DNA of 64,000 nt from contig CBDCZP010000006.1 of the NCBI GenBank assembly GCA_965224605.1, positions 186,001 through 250,000 on the forward strand, written 5' to 3'. Of this stretch, positions 25,984 through 35,770 are shown piece by piece (the stretch's first letter is position 1; every line of letters begins with the position of its first letter). The DNA is from HyVt-477 sp965224605 (GTDB taxonomy: Bacteria; Pseudomonadota; Gammaproteobacteria; Thiotrichales; Thiotrichaceae). Position numbers and translations under genes: made by a program. Below the pieces are notes generated by a model. The model was not told the DNA's origin. It was given only the letters and a program-made list of their open reading frames with translations, and did not search any database.

Positions 25984-28308
25984 CTATTCTAGAATCTTCG
26001 GTGTTACAAAAATAAGAAGTTCTCGTTTATCCGTATTTTGACGTGTGCGTTTGAACAGATTTCCAACTATCGGTAAATCACCAAGAATGGGAACCTTATC
26101 AACATCATTCTGATTAGTTTCCTCGTGAACACCGCCTAAAACAACAGTCTGACCATTATCTACCAGAACCTTGGTTTGTACTGCCCGAGTATTGATGCTG
26201 GGCACACCATTAAATACTCGTCCAATGGTATCCTGGTTAACCTTTAAATCCATGATGACATGGTCGTCTGGTGTTATTTGTGGCGTTACTTCCAAGCTTA
26301 ACACTGCTTTTTTGAAGGCAACATTCGCCGCACCGCTTGATGAAGCTTGTAAGAAAGGAATTTCTACACCTTGCTCAATAGTGGCTTTAGTCTGGTTTGT
26401 CGTCACCACTCTTGGTGTAGAGATAATTTCACCTTTGCTTTCAGCTTGTAACGCTGATAGCTCAAGATCAATGAGATAGTCTTTACTCAAAATAGAGAAA
26501 CCAAACCGTGGTGCTCCTGCCGCGGGTAAATTTACATTTAAACGATCATTAAGACCCGGAATGCCTACCGGGAAAACAGAACCGGTTGAATTCAGATTGC
26601 TTGCAGCTGTGCTGACAATGTCTGAAGTCGCGTTTGCAGAGCCTGAAACAGTTGCCAATCCAGTGCTGCCATTAAATCCGGCCAATCCCGTCACACCGAA
26701 TCGAGTGCCTATTTCCTTACTAAACTCATCATTGGCAACGACAATTCGAGACTCGATTGAGACTTGACGAACGGGCACATCCAGAGTCTTGATCATGGAC
26801 CGGATGTCTTCTACATGGTCTACCGTGTCATGTACGAGTACGGTATTCGTTCTCTCATCAACGGAGATGCTGCCTCGTTTCGACAACAGTGAGGAATTAT
26901 CCTTCCCGGTCGAAGATTTTATTAAGCCGACTAAATCAGAAGCCTTGGCAAAATTCACTGACATATATTCGGTAATTAAAGGCTCTAATGTCTTTTTCTT
27001 ACGTAATTGCTCTAATTCACGATTTTCTCTGGCTGATAGCTCAGCTTCAGGGGCAACCCATATTACCGTGCCATTCTCGCGCATACCCAATCCTTTGGAT
27101 CTGAGTACAATAGCCATTGCCTGATCCCAAGGCACATCTTTAAGCCGTAAGGTAATGCTGCCTTTAACGGTATCACTCACAACAATATTTTTATCCGTAA
27201 AATCGGCTAATAACTGAAGTACTGAACGCACTTCTATATCCTGAAAGTTCAGCGTAAGTTTGTCGCCTTTATAAATCTTTTTCTTTTGCGCTAGCTCTGC
27301 AGCGGTAGTTTTCTTTTCAACTTTATTAACATGAATGACCAGCTGATTACCTTTTTTCTCGGTGCTATAGCTAAAATCACCCCGCACATAAACCTTTACT
27401 TGAGAATCTGCACCTCGGCTGACCACATTGATAGTTTTTACAGGTGTCGCAAAATCTAGAACATTATAGTTTTTCTGTCCTTGTCCAGCCCCCACACCTT
27501 TAAGTGTTGCTACCACACTATTTCCGGATTTTTTTGTTTCCACCTTGACTCTATTATCGGGTAAATTAACAATAATACGGCCATTGCCTTTTTCATCTCT
27601 TCTAAAATCGATATTGCCAACGCTTCGTTCCGTAGGTGTATGGTGCTTTACAACAGGATGTTTGTGGACAATGCTTGGAGCAACATGACGTTGTCGTTGA
27701 TTAGCCATAACATGTGAATAACCTTGTGCCACTACTGGGCGAATCGGTTGTTTCACGGGTTGGCGTGGGGTGATTTCAGGAATGACAGCGGCTCTTGTTT
27801 GTACTCGTCTGACAGGTTTAGGCAGAGGTCTCGTTACCGTCTTGATTTGAGTATTTCTCTTTGCAGGTACTTTAATCATCTGGTTAACCCAGTCGCGATT
27901 ATTTTTTCTGGAGACATGTTGTTGATTTGATCCCAGCACTTTTAATCGCAAATGATTGCCTTGAAGTTCGGTCACGTATTGAGCGGATTTCGTCAAACTA
28001 ATAGTAGCCCTTACACGATTGCCCGCTTGAGCAAGCCTGATCAGCTTAATATTGCCTTTGCCATTAAATTGCTTGCGCATAGACTTTTTAAAATCTGCTC
28101 CTTCAAAATCGAGTACTAATCTGGGTGGATTTTGAAGCATGAAACCTTTAGGCGTCTTTGCCGTAGTGTCAAAATTAAATAGCACTTCGGACACACCGGA
28201 TGAGACTGAAGAATTAATTCCCGTTAGTTCTAAAGCATTCGCATGAGTAGCCAAGCTTATCGCTGCGGGTAGCAGTGCTAATTTCAATAGACGGTCTATT
28301 GTTTTCAT
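25984..28308 (-). CDS. pilQ: Type IV pilus secretin PilQ
   Basis: A 774-residue outer-membrane secretin through which the pilus exits. In order: signal peptide (about 1-25), two AMIN domains that bind peptidoglycan (about 28-130 and 230-330) separated by a basic Pro/Arg/His-rich linker (about 150-225), an STN/N0 domain (about 345-410), an N1 domain, and the secretin beta-barrel core with VPVRQVSIESRIVV, the VVTTNQTKATIEQG region and VLGGVHEE. It ends LLIFVTPKIL as expected. It is the last gene of pilMNOPQ, 126 nt after pilP; no aroKB follows, because the convergent nrdB lies next. Confidence 0.96.
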   Translation of the reverse strand: MKTIDRLLKLALLPAAISLATHANALELTGINSSVSSGVSEVLFNFDTTAKTPKGFMLQNPPRLVLDFEGADFKKSMRKQFNGKGNIKLIRLAQAGNRVRATISLTKSAQYVTELQGNHLRLKVLGSNQQHVSRKNNRDWVNQMIKVPAKRNTQIKTVTRPLPKPVRRVQTRAAVIPEITPRQPVKQPIRPVVAQGYSHVMANQRQRHVAPSIVHKHPVVKHHTPTERSVGNIDFRRDEKGNGRIIVNLPDNRVKVETKKSGNSVVATLKGVGAGQGQKNYNVLDFATPVKTINVVSRGADSQVKVYVRGDFSYSTEKKGNQLVIHVNKVEKKTTAAELAQKKKIYKGDKLTLNFQDIEVRSVLQLLADFTDKNIVVSDTVKGSITLRLKDVPWDQAMAIVLRSKGLGMRENGTVIWVAPEAELSARENRELEQLRKKKTLEPLITEYMSVNFAKASDLVGLIKSSTGKDNSSLLSKRGSISVDERTNTVLVHDTVDHVEDIRSMIKTLDVPVRQVSIESRIVVANDEFSKEIGTRFGVTGLAGFNGSTGLATVSGSANATSDIVSTAASNLNSTGSVFPVGIPGLNDRLNVNLPAAGAPRFGFSILSKDYLIDLELSALQAESKGEIISTPRVVTTNQTKATIEQGVEIPFLQASSSGAANVAFKKAVLSLEVTPQITPDDHVIMDLKVNQDTIGRVFNGVPSINTRAVQTKVLVDNGQTVVLGGVHEETNQNDVDKVPILGDLPIVGNLFKRTRQNTDKRELLIFVTPKILE

Positions 28309-28434
28309 GTTGTTAACCTATTTCTATAATTTTTATTATTGGGTATATATTGTTATACGTTTTTTTCGTTATACATTGCCGTTATATATGTCGTTCTTGG
28401 CTTCACTTAACTTAGCCACCTCTTCAAACCATCA

Positions 28435-28992
28435 TTATTGAGTCATCAATGCAATAGCATTTTCTTTAGGTTTATAGCCTCCGAACCCGTTAGGAACGAT
28501 TTCTTTGAGGTTTATTCTGGCTTCGGTTACTTCATTCACCTTACCAAAATTTTTGCCCAGATAGTTACCTTCTTTCACGCGCTGAATTCCGCCGTCAGGG
28601 ATTTTAATTAAGCCCCAAAGCTCACCATTACGATGTACGGTTCCTACCATTCTTAAGCTGTCTAATGGAAAACCCTCCAAGAATTCAGGTATTCTTGTTG
28701 TGTCAATCTCAATACCATTATCAACTCTACGTACCTCTGAAATGGCACTGACTACAGGAGCCAATATTGACACATCAAAGGGGTCTATATCTTGCTCTGG
28801 ATAGACAAAACGTAGATACGGTTTGATAGCCGGAATAGGCGCTATAGGTTTTGCCGCTCTACCTTTTACACTAGCCAGATAACCTTCTAGTTCTTCTTCT
28901 TTACTGCCGTTACATCCCGCTAAAAGAGTTGCCACAATACTGGAGACAACAAGATGTAAAATAGTTTTTCTATTGTATTTTTTGATAGCCAT
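28435..28992 (-). CDS. pilP: Type IV pilus lipoprotein PilP
   Basis: A 185-residue inner-membrane lipoprotein: a signal peptide with lipobox LLAGC (Cys27), a disordered segment, then the beta-sandwich PilP domain (LRMVGTVHRNGELWGLIKIPDGGIQRVKEGNYLGKN split across two strands). It connects the PilN-PilO dimer to the PilQ secretin. Its start overlaps the pilO stop by one base. Length is normal. Confidence 0.95.
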   Translation of the reverse strand: MAIKKYNRKTILHLVVSSIVATLLAGCNGSKEEELEGYLASVKGRAAKPIAPIPAIKPYLRFVYPEQDIDPFDVSILAPVVSAISEVRRVDNGIEIDTTRIPEFLEGFPLDSLRMVGTVHRNGELWGLIKIPDGGIQRVKEGNYLGKNFGKVNEVTEARINLKEIVPNGFGGYKPKENAIALMTQ

Positions 28993-29576
28993 TACTCATC
29001 TCCTCCTTCACTTAGATAACGATAGGTCTTGATGGTCGCTTTCATTTCCAGTTTTTTCTCACCGGAAGGTTTCAAGCTAATATCATCAATGGTAACAATT
29101 CGTGACAGACCTGATAGATCACTGACAAACGCGGCTAGTTGAGCATAACTGCCACGTGCTTTTAAAGTGATTGGTTTGACGGCATAGAATTCTTTGCGTG
29201 ATTCTTCACCCGGTTGAAACAGATCAATATCCAGACCATGGAAGATACCTTTTTCGGAGATGTCCAGAATCAGTCCTGGGATTTCAGTCTCACTAGGTAG
29301 CTGCCGAACTAACGTACCAAAAGAAAAGCGCATCTCTTCGAGTTGTTTTTTATAAGCGGGTAGCTGGCTGGCTTTTTCTTGCTTTTTCTCAAATGATTTT
29401 TTTAGCTCAATTTCTTTTCCCTCAACATTCTCAAGCGCATCGAACTGCTCAACAATAATGAGCTTGAAACCCAGAAAAAGCACCAACGCAAATATTGCTG
29501 CTATTGCTCCTATCCTAAGAGGCAAGGGTACGTTAGAAGGGTCATCTACGAGACTATTTAGGTCTTGGATATCCAT
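28992..29576 (-). CDS. pilO: Type IV pilus inner-membrane alignment protein PilO
   Basis: A 194-residue bitopic protein. One transmembrane helix lies at about 23-43, followed by a coiled coil (about 48-95) and a ferredoxin-like domain containing FHGLDIDLFQPG. It dimerises with PilN and bridges PilM to PilP. It is separated by 3 nt from pilN and overlaps pilP by one base, so the operon is tightly coupled. Confidence 0.95.
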   Translation of the reverse strand: MDIQDLNSLVDDPSNVPLPLRIGAIAAIFALVLFLGFKLIIVEQFDALENVEGKEIELKKSFEKKQEKASQLPAYKKQLEEMRFSFGTLVRQLPSETEIPGLILDISEKGIFHGLDIDLFQPGEESRKEFYAVKPITLKARGSYAQLAAFVSDLSGLSRIVTIDDISLKPSGEKKLEMKATIKTYRYLSEGGDE

Positions 29577-29579
29577 GCC

Positions 29580-30149
29580 TTAGTTCTCCTCTTTAGATGT
29601 TTCGGGTTTTAATAGCTGGGTAACATTCAGAATAAATTTACGCAACCGAATATCCCCTTGTTTTTTATCTTTGGACAAGATGCTTAAACTGGAGGAACTT
29701 AACCATGCAGAATCATCTAGTCTTTCCATATAGCTAGAAACGCGAGCGTTGGATTCTGATTTACCTACCAACTTGATCGTGTTTCCTTTTTGCTCAAGCT
29801 TGGTTAAATATAAGCCTTGGGGTAAAGATTTCACCATCTCATCGAACAAATGCACAATGCTAGGGCGAGTTGATTGCAAGGTGTCGATAATCTCTATCCT
29901 GTCCAACAAGGCTTTACGGGTTGCATCCAGTTTTGTGATTTCAGCAATGGTTTTTTCTAGATTCTTAATCTCTAGATTCAAACGTGTATTTCTTTGTTCT
30001 TGATAGCTAATATTTCCCTGCATCCAGGAATATCCACTAAAAACTGTGAGCACCCCCAAAGCAACCGAAGAAATAGCAACCATCATGAATTGCTTACGAC
30101 TTTCTTCTCTTGCTTCTTCACGCCAAGGTAGTAAATTTAATCCAGCCAT
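29580..30149 (-). CDS. pilN: Type IV pilus inner-membrane protein PilN
   Basis: A 189-residue bitopic protein. The N-terminal INLLPWR-type motif that docks into PilM is present as AGLNLLPWREE (2-12). A transmembrane helix lies at about 23-43, followed by a coiled coil and a ferredoxin-like fold. It overlaps the pilM stop by one base. Confidence 0.95.
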   Translation of the reverse strand: MAGLNLLPWREEAREESRKQFMMVAISSVALGVLTVFSGYSWMQGNISYQEQRNTRLNLEIKNLEKTIAEITKLDATRKALLDRIEIIDTLQSTRPSIVHLFDEMVKSLPQGLYLTKLEQKGNTIKLVGKSESNARVSSYMERLDDSAWLSSSSLSILSKDKKQGDIRLRKFILNVTQLLKPETSKEEN

Positions 30150-31201
30150 TAATCAAATCCTCTCAGAGAAAGCCCCGTAGCAACAAGTAAGGCAGGTATG
30201 TCATTGGTGAATCGTGAAGGGTTAATGCGTGAACTTAAACTCATTTCAGAGAAAGGATTCACTAGCGTTGTTGGAATGTTAACGGAAGCCTGTATTTGCT
30301 CATCAATGCTAGGAATGCTGGCACTACCTCCGGATAATAATATTTTATTGACCGCTGCTTGTTGCGTCGAAGCATAATAAAATTGTAAGAAACGATTGAC
30401 CTGTCTAACCATATTGTCTCGAAAGGGATCGAGTACCTCAGGTATATAACCTTCTGGTAAATCCCCAGTTTTCTTGGCTAACCCTGCTTCTTGAAAACTC
30501 AATCCATAACGCTGCATGATTTCTTCTGTTAGCTCTTTGCCACCAAAGGCTTGTTCTCTTGAGAAGGTAACTTTACCATTTTCGAAAACTGTCATGCCGG
30601 TCATTGAGGCACCAAAATCAACCACTGCAACGACATCAAGCTCATGTACGTCTTTCACCAAGGTAGAAAATAATAACTCCAGAGAATGTGATTCCAAATC
30701 GACCACATCAACCTTTAGACCGGCTATCTCTGCCGCGGCAACACGTGCCTCAACATGCTCAGAGCGAGTAGCGGCTAGCAATACATCGACAGATTCATTC
30801 GAATGCCTGGATTCTCCCAATACCTCAAAGTCGAAATTAACTTCGTCCATGGGATAAGGTATATGTTGCTCGGCTTCAAGTGTGATATTAGATTCCAAAT
30901 CACCACCAGAAAGTGATGCTGGTAGGGAAATGATTTTGCTGATAGCAACAGATGACGGAATCCCCAGAGCACAGCGACGGCTTTTAGTGCCGCTGTTCTT
31001 TAAAATACGTCTGATAGCTTCACCCACGGGTTCAGGATCAAGCAGATCTCTATCTTGAAACGAGCCTTCGGGAAGTGGAACAACATGGTAGCTTTCCAGC
31101 TTATATTTTTTACCAGACTTTGATAACTCAATCAATTTTACGGCTGACGAGCTAATATCAATACCCAGCATGTTGCTTTTTTGTCTAAGTGAGAACACCA
31201 A
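30149..31201 (-). CDS. pilM: Type IV pilus actin-like ATPase PilM
   Basis: A 350-residue cytoplasmic actin/FtsA-fold protein. It has the phosphate-1 region GIDISSSAVKLIEL (about 13-26), the VVDFGASMTGMTVF phosphate-2 loop and the LLSGGSASIPSID adenosine motif. PilM forms the cytoplasmic ring of the alignment complex by binding PilN. It is first in pilMNOPQ and divergent from the PBP1a gene, the usual arrangement in gammaproteobacteria. Confidence 0.96.
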   Translation of the reverse strand: MVFSLRQKSNMLGIDISSSAVKLIELSKSGKKYKLESYHVVPLPEGSFQDRDLLDPEPVGEAIRRILKNSGTKSRRCALGIPSSVAISKIISLPASLSGGDLESNITLEAEQHIPYPMDEVNFDFEVLGESRHSNESVDVLLAATRSEHVEARVAAAEIAGLKVDVVDLESHSLELLFSTLVKDVHELDVVAVVDFGASMTGMTVFENGKVTFSREQAFGGKELTEEIMQRYGLSFQEAGLAKKTGDLPEGYIPEVLDPFRDNMVRQVNRFLQFYYASTQQAAVNKILLSGGSASIPSIDEQIQASVNIPTTLVNPFSEMSLSSRINPSRFTNDIPALLVATGLSLRGFD

Positions 31202-31529
31202 TATACCTTCTATTATTATTATTTGTTTTTAGGTGCTTCTAGCGACGTAATATTGCAAGAAGCTACCTTTTGGTTTGGCTCGGTTATTTCCGATACTTAA
31301 TACGTGTAATCCTAGCAAGAATATATTTTGTCAGTGGAATTTAATAGATAAGCGGTTTGGAATGCTTTAAAATACAATCATTCACGAATCGCTGTCGTGA
31401 ATGGCTGTCACCTACTCTGATGTAGATTACAGACAAATAAATTATGAGACCTTTGCATGAAACATGGCATGGAATATGTTTCACAAAGATCTTATTGAAA
31501 ACCATATTACAATTATAACAGGTCACAAA
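31202..31529. other. Divergent promoter region pilM / PBP1a
   Basis: About 330 bases holding both promoters. A perfect 8-bp hairpin, ATTCACGA (31380-31387) and TCGTGAAT (31395-31402), is the only clear structure. No RNA gene is evident. Part of the 3' end (31464-31529) is open in frame with PBP1a but is probably leader. Confidence 0.45.
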
Positions 31530-34091
31530 ATGCTTTGGCTAACATGGATAAATCGTTTCATTCGCTGGGTTTTAGGTCCAGCACTTCTCCTGTTGACACT
31601 GGGAATAGTAGGCCTTGTTTTCGTGTGGTCGTATTACACCCCCCAGCTTCCAAGTGAAGAAGAACTAAAAAATAGCGTTTCATTACAACTCCCACTTAGG
31701 GTTTATAGCAAAGAGAAAAAGCTAATAGCTGAGTTTGGTCAGTACAGACGACGTCCAGTGAAGATTGCAGAGGTTCCAGAGAACCTTACACACGCGTTTA
31801 TTGCGATAGAAGATTCTCGTTTTTATCAGCACAAAGGGGTTGATTTTTACGGTGTAGCACGTGCTTTTGTCGCGGCACTAAAAACACGCAAGATCAGTCA
31901 GGGTGCTAGTACGATTACCATGCAGGTAGCGCGCAACTTCTTCCTTGACCGCAGAAAGAAACTGGAACGTAAAATAAAAGAAATCTTTCTGGCAAATAAA
32001 ATAGAAAGGATTTTTAGCAAAGACGAGATTATGGAGCTTTATCTCAATAAGATATTCCTTGGAAAGCGCTCCTATGGTGTAGGTTCTGCTGCGGAGGTTT
32101 ACTACGGAAAAAAGGTAGATGAGCTCACACTGGCACAAAGTGCAATGATAGCGGGTTTACCCAAAGCCCCTTCTGCTTATAACCCGGTGATTAACCCCAA
32201 GCGAGCTAAAATACGTCGAGATTATATTCTGCAACGGATGCTCACACTTAAATATATTGATCAAGCAGAATATAACGATGCCAAAGCGGAGCCTTTAACG
32301 GCTAAAATTCACGCCCGTGCTAAAACCGAAACAGCGGCTCCCTACATTGCAGAAATGGCCCGGCAAGATGTGATTAGTCGCTTTGGTGAGGATTTGGTTT
32401 ATCGCACTGGCATGAAGGTGTACACCACTATTGACAGTGCGGAGCAAGAAAACGCAGTCAGTACACTACGTAAACACCTCATTAAATACCATAAACGACA
32501 TGGTTATAGAGGGCCGGAAGAACATATTGAGTTGGATGAATTTTCCACTACTGAGAGCCTACAGAAAAAAATCAGCAGCTATGCTACTTATGCGAATTTA
32601 ATCCCCGCTGTTGTCACCGCAAGCTCCGCAAGCAAGGCGACATTGCAAACCTCTACAGGTGAAACAGTCACCTTACGGCTAAAAAGACTAAAATGGGCAC
32701 GTCAATATATTAACGAAAGCCGTAGAGGCAAGACACCTAAGAAAGTGAGTGATGTTTTAGTACCGGGTGATATCGTCAGAGTGAGCCAAAACGAGGATAA
32801 AAGCTGGAGTTTAACGCCTTTACCTTTGATCTCTGGCGCAATCGTATCCATGAACCCGGAGAATGGAGCGGTACTTTCTGCGGTAGGTGGCTTTGATTAT
32901 CATCAAACCAAGTTCAACCGTGCGACTCAGGCGAAACGTCAACCAGGATCCAGCTTCAAACCTTTCGTTTATTCTTCAGCGTTAGCAAAAAATTATTCTC
33001 CCGCCAGCGTCGTCAATGATGCTCCGATTGATATTCCTGGTAGTTCGTGGAAACCTCAAAACTATAGTGGTGCAAACTATGGTCCAACCCGCTTACGTTA
33101 TGGACTAAAGAAATCGCGAAATCTAGTCTCTATTCAGCTGCTGCGGGAGCTTGGGCTCACCTATGTCAGAAATTATGTTAGCAAATTCGGTTTTAACAAA
33201 AACGAAGTGCCTGCTGACCTAACCATGGCACTCGGTACCGGTTCAGTGACGCCTATGCAATTAGCAGGCGCTTATTCAACCTTTGCTAATGGTGGATTCA
33301 AAATACAACCTCATTTTATTACTTATATTACTGATCATGAAGGCGATACGATTTTCCGTCATCATCCTGACACCGCCTGCCGTGAGTGTGACCCTGATCA
33401 AGAAAACAAAACGGTTTCTTCTGATGCAGGTTCTGGTGCCAGTTCTAGTACCGGAAAAGTCGCTAAACAGATTATGAAACCTTACGTGCGATATCAAATT
33501 ACCAGCATGCTACAGTCAGTAGCACGCTCTGGCACAGCCGCCCGAACCCGCTCGCTAAACCGTACTGATATTGCAGGAAAAACAGGCACAACCAATGAAC
33601 AAAAAGATGCCTGGTTTGCAGGGTTCACACCGAAGAAAGTAGCGATAGTGTGGCTGGGCTTTGACCGGATTCGGCCCATGGGAAAGCATGAAACAGCGGC
33701 AAGCCTGGCGTTACCTACCTGGATTGATTTTATGAAAACGGCACTAAAAAATGTTCCTCAAGTTGCTCTTAAACCACCCAAAGGTATGTTTAACTTATCC
33801 ATTGACGGATTGACGGGATTTGTAGCTGACAATCAATCAACCGAAATTATTCCAGAGCTTTTAACAAGAGCACAGATTCCCGACAAAGTACCACGAGACT
33901 TCGCCTATAATGAGAATATATTACGGGTCAATAATCCCACACATCCCACTATTGATCTTACGGGTGCTGATGAGTCGCTTACTGACAGAATGAATGCCCA
34001 GCAGCCCTTTGACAATGGTACAAAGCCCGTTCCGACTCGAACGATTATTATTGATAACGAGCGTTTCGAAATACCCGAACAATTATTCTAG
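31530..34091 (+). CDS. mrcA: Penicillin-binding protein 1A (bifunctional transglycosylase/transpeptidase)
   Basis: About 853 residues. One N-terminal membrane helix is followed by the GT51 glycosyltransferase domain (EDSRFYQHKGVD, then QGASTITMQVARNFF). A transpeptidase domain carries an inserted OB-like domain (about 330-440). The active-site motifs are PGSSFKP (SxxK), KSRN (SxN) and KTGTTNE (KTG). It builds and crosslinks peptidoglycan. The frame also opens at ATG 31464. I prefer ATG 31530, which has AGGT about 8 nt upstream and places the membrane helix near the N-terminus. It is divergent from pilM, the usual neighbour. Confidence 0.94.
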   Translation: MLWLTWINRFIRWVLGPALLLLTLGIVGLVFVWSYYTPQLPSEEELKNSVSLQLPLRVYSKEKKLIAEFGQYRRRPVKIAEVPENLTHAFIAIEDSRFYQHKGVDFYGVARAFVAALKTRKISQGASTITMQVARNFFLDRRKKLERKIKEIFLANKIERIFSKDEIMELYLNKIFLGKRSYGVGSAAEVYYGKKVDELTLAQSAMIAGLPKAPSAYNPVINPKRAKIRRDYILQRMLTLKYIDQAEYNDAKAEPLTAKIHARAKTETAAPYIAEMARQDVISRFGEDLVYRTGMKVYTTIDSAEQENAVSTLRKHLIKYHKRHGYRGPEEHIELDEFSTTESLQKKISSYATYANLIPAVVTASSASKATLQTSTGETVTLRLKRLKWARQYINESRRGKTPKKVSDVLVPGDIVRVSQNEDKSWSLTPLPLISGAIVSMNPENGAVLSAVGGFDYHQTKFNRATQAKRQPGSSFKPFVYSSALAKNYSPASVVNDAPIDIPGSSWKPQNYSGANYGPTRLRYGLKKSRNLVSIQLLRELGLTYVRNYVSKFGFNKNEVPADLTMALGTGSVTPMQLAGAYSTFANGGFKIQPHFITYITDHEGDTIFRHHPDTACRECDPDQENKTVSSDAGSGASSSTGKVAKQIMKPYVRYQITSMLQSVARSGTAARTRSLNRTDIAGKTGTTNEQKDAWFAGFTPKKVAIVWLGFDRIRPMGKHETAASLALPTWIDFMKTALKNVPQVALKPPKGMFNLSIDGLTGFVADNQSTEIIPELLTRAQIPDKVPRDFAYNENILRVNNPTHPTIDLTGADESLTDRMNAQQPFDNGTKPVPTRTIIIDNERFEIPEQLF

Positions 34092-34110
34092 TTTCACTCA
34101 TTTTTTATTT

Positions 34111-34692
34111 ATGACTATTGCCCACAGCCGACAAATGATTGCTAATGAAGCTGCTCGACTGCTTTATGAAGAAGGCTATCGTGATTACTTTCTTGCCAAG
34201 CAGAAAGCGGCACGACGCCTTGGTTGTGTTACTGACAAATCGAATCAACCCACTAATCAGGAAATTCATCAAGCGCTATTGGAACGTCGACAAACACTGG
34301 CGACCCAGAAAGAAAATGTGCACCTGCAAGAAATGCGTAAAGTCGTATTGGAGGCTATGGAGTTTTTGCAAGCTTACTCGCCCATGTTGGTGGGGGCTGT
34401 AGCAGATGGCACAGCAGGAATCCATTCACCGGCTACGATTCATTTATTTGCGTCAACAACCGAAGAAGTGATGTTTTTTTTGGGAGACAACAAAATTCCC
34501 TTTCAAACACAAGAGCGAAACGTGCGTATTCGAGGTAAGCAGACGACCTATCCCTTATTACGTTTTTATGCTGATGACTTTGAAATCGAACTCGTTGTTT
34601 TTGAAGAAAGTACGCCCGCGCCTGTGAGTCCTATCACCGGAAAAGCCATGCAACGATGGTCTGTGAATGCAGTCAGAAAGTTAATATCTTAG
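34111..34692 (+). CDS. Nucleotidyltransferase-like protein of unknown function
   Basis: A 193-residue soluble protein conserved in gammaproteobacteria. It starts with a helical region (MIANEAARLLYEEGYRDYFLAKQKAARRLG), then a glycine-containing strand GAVADGTAG and a later acidic strand FEIELVVFEE. This pattern recalls the minimal nucleotidyltransferase fold, though a clear GS-X-DxD catalytic triad is not evident; it may be inactive or bind nucleotide only. I place the start at ATG 34111, 20 nt after the PBP1a stop; the frame extends upstream inside the PBP1a gene but that part is a shadow. Probably co-transcribed with mrcA. Confidence 0.65.
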   Translation: MTIAHSRQMIANEAARLLYEEGYRDYFLAKQKAARRLGCVTDKSNQPTNQEIHQALLERRQTLATQKENVHLQEMRKVVLEAMEFLQAYSPMLVGAVADGTAGIHSPATIHLFASTTEEVMFFLGDNKIPFQTQERNVRIRGKQTTYPLLRFYADDFEIELVVFEESTPAPVSPITGKAMQRWSVNAVRKLIS

Positions 34693-34739
34693 TTATTTAC
34701 CGTGTAAACCTAAGGTGTAGATTATAAGCACCGTATTGC

Positions 34740-34917
34740 GAGCCTGAAGAGACTGTGCAAGTATTCGTGGAACTCATAAAAATGGTTAAAATTCCCCAGA
34801 ATTTTGCTTAAAAACTCAGCCAATAGCTCACTATTAGCTTCCTTTTTAAACAAAATCTGGAAAATTTTTCCTCATTTTTCTTTCGTCCCAGAATACTTGC
34901 ACAGCCTCTGAAGGCTC
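34740..34917. mobile_element. MITE-like element, copy 1
   Basis: A 178-bp element whose ends are long inverted repeats: GAGCCTGAAGAGACTGTGCAAGTATTC (34740-34766, in two parts) against the inverse of GAATACTTGCACAGCCTCTGAAGGCTC (34891-34917). The interior is also largely self-complementary (AAAATTCCCCAGA with TCTGGAAAATTTT, and a central CAATAGCTCACTATT hairpin). It encodes nothing. Copy 2 is at 47926-48075. It lies between convergent genes. Confidence 0.75.
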
Positions 34918-34959
34918 ACCTCCAATACATTCCTTCCTTAGTGAAACAGCATATATTAA

Positions 34960-35688
34960 CTAACAATCACCCCATGTCGTTTGCATAGCCGTCAAACCAG
35001 CCACTACCGCAGTTTCAGCACGTAATATTCTAGCGCCAAAGGTAACGATGTTTATGCTGCTTTCTTTCAGCAGTTGTTCTTCAGCATCGGTATAGCCGCC
35101 CTCTGGCCCGATGAGCAGTTCGGTTTTTTCCTGTACGGGTATTTCATTTAATTTTTTATCGGCGGTGGGTAGCATGGCTATACGGGTTGCGTTAGTGGGT
35201 TGTTGTAGATAGCTTTGCAGATTGTATAAAGGAGGATGGATGGTGGGAATTTGAGTACGACCGGATTGTTCACACGCACTGATCATCACTTTTTCCCAGT
35301 GATTTAATTTTTTCTCTAGTCGATTGGCTTTTATCTGAACCACACTGCGTTCGGTATAAAGGGGCTGGATGCTATTTACACCTAACTCCACCGCTTTTTG
35401 TAGCGCGAAATCCATTTTATCGGGCTTGATCAATGCCAGTACCAGTTTGCTGGTTAGAGGGGATTCTCTGTTCACGGGGTCAAACGAGACGATCTCAGCT
35501 TGAGCCGATCGTTTACCTACTTCAATGAGAGTCGCTTGATATTCCCCTAACTCACCATTGAATAGAATAATTGTGCTTGCCGGTTTAAGTCGCATAACTT
35601 GAATAGCATGACGAAAATTTTCTGGAGACAGGTCAATAGTCTTTCCAATGTGGAAGGTTTGAGCTTGGTAGAAACGCGGTATACGCAT
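34960..35688 (-). CDS. rsmE: 16S rRNA m3U1498 methyltransferase
   Basis: A 242-residue SPOUT methyltransferase that methylates U1498 in the ribosomal decoding region with SAM. It shows the N-terminal PUA-like domain (HAIQVMRLK) and the knotted SPOUT core with LLIGPEGGYTDAE and the late GARILRAETAVVAGL. The frame opens further upstream to 35832, but MRIPRFY at 35688 is the family N-terminus; the extra 48 codons would overlap bioD. Divergent from bioD with 82 nt between starts. Confidence 0.95.
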   Translation of the reverse strand: MRIPRFYQAQTFHIGKTIDLSPENFRHAIQVMRLKPASTIILFNGELGEYQATLIEVGKRSAQAEIVSFDPVNRESPLTSKLVLALIKPDKMDFALQKAVELGVNSIQPLYTERSVVQIKANRLEKKLNHWEKVMISACEQSGRTQIPTIHPPLYNLQSYLQQPTNATRIAMLPTADKKLNEIPVQEKTELLIGPEGGYTDAEEQLLKESSINIVTFGARILRAETAVVAGLTAMQTTWGDC

Positions 35689-35770
35689 GGTAAAGAGATG
35701 CTCGGATGATAGATGACTATGCGATAATCCCAGATTTGTTTGAATTGTCAAGAAACGTAAGGATTCTAGG

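Noticed and set aside
31464..31529. PBP1a start at 31464
   Set aside because: No Shine-Dalgarno and a hydrophilic extension before the membrane helix; 31530 is better.
34695..34960. Coding sequence in the rsmE upstream gap
   Set aside because: The region is a self-complementary repeat with no plausible gene.
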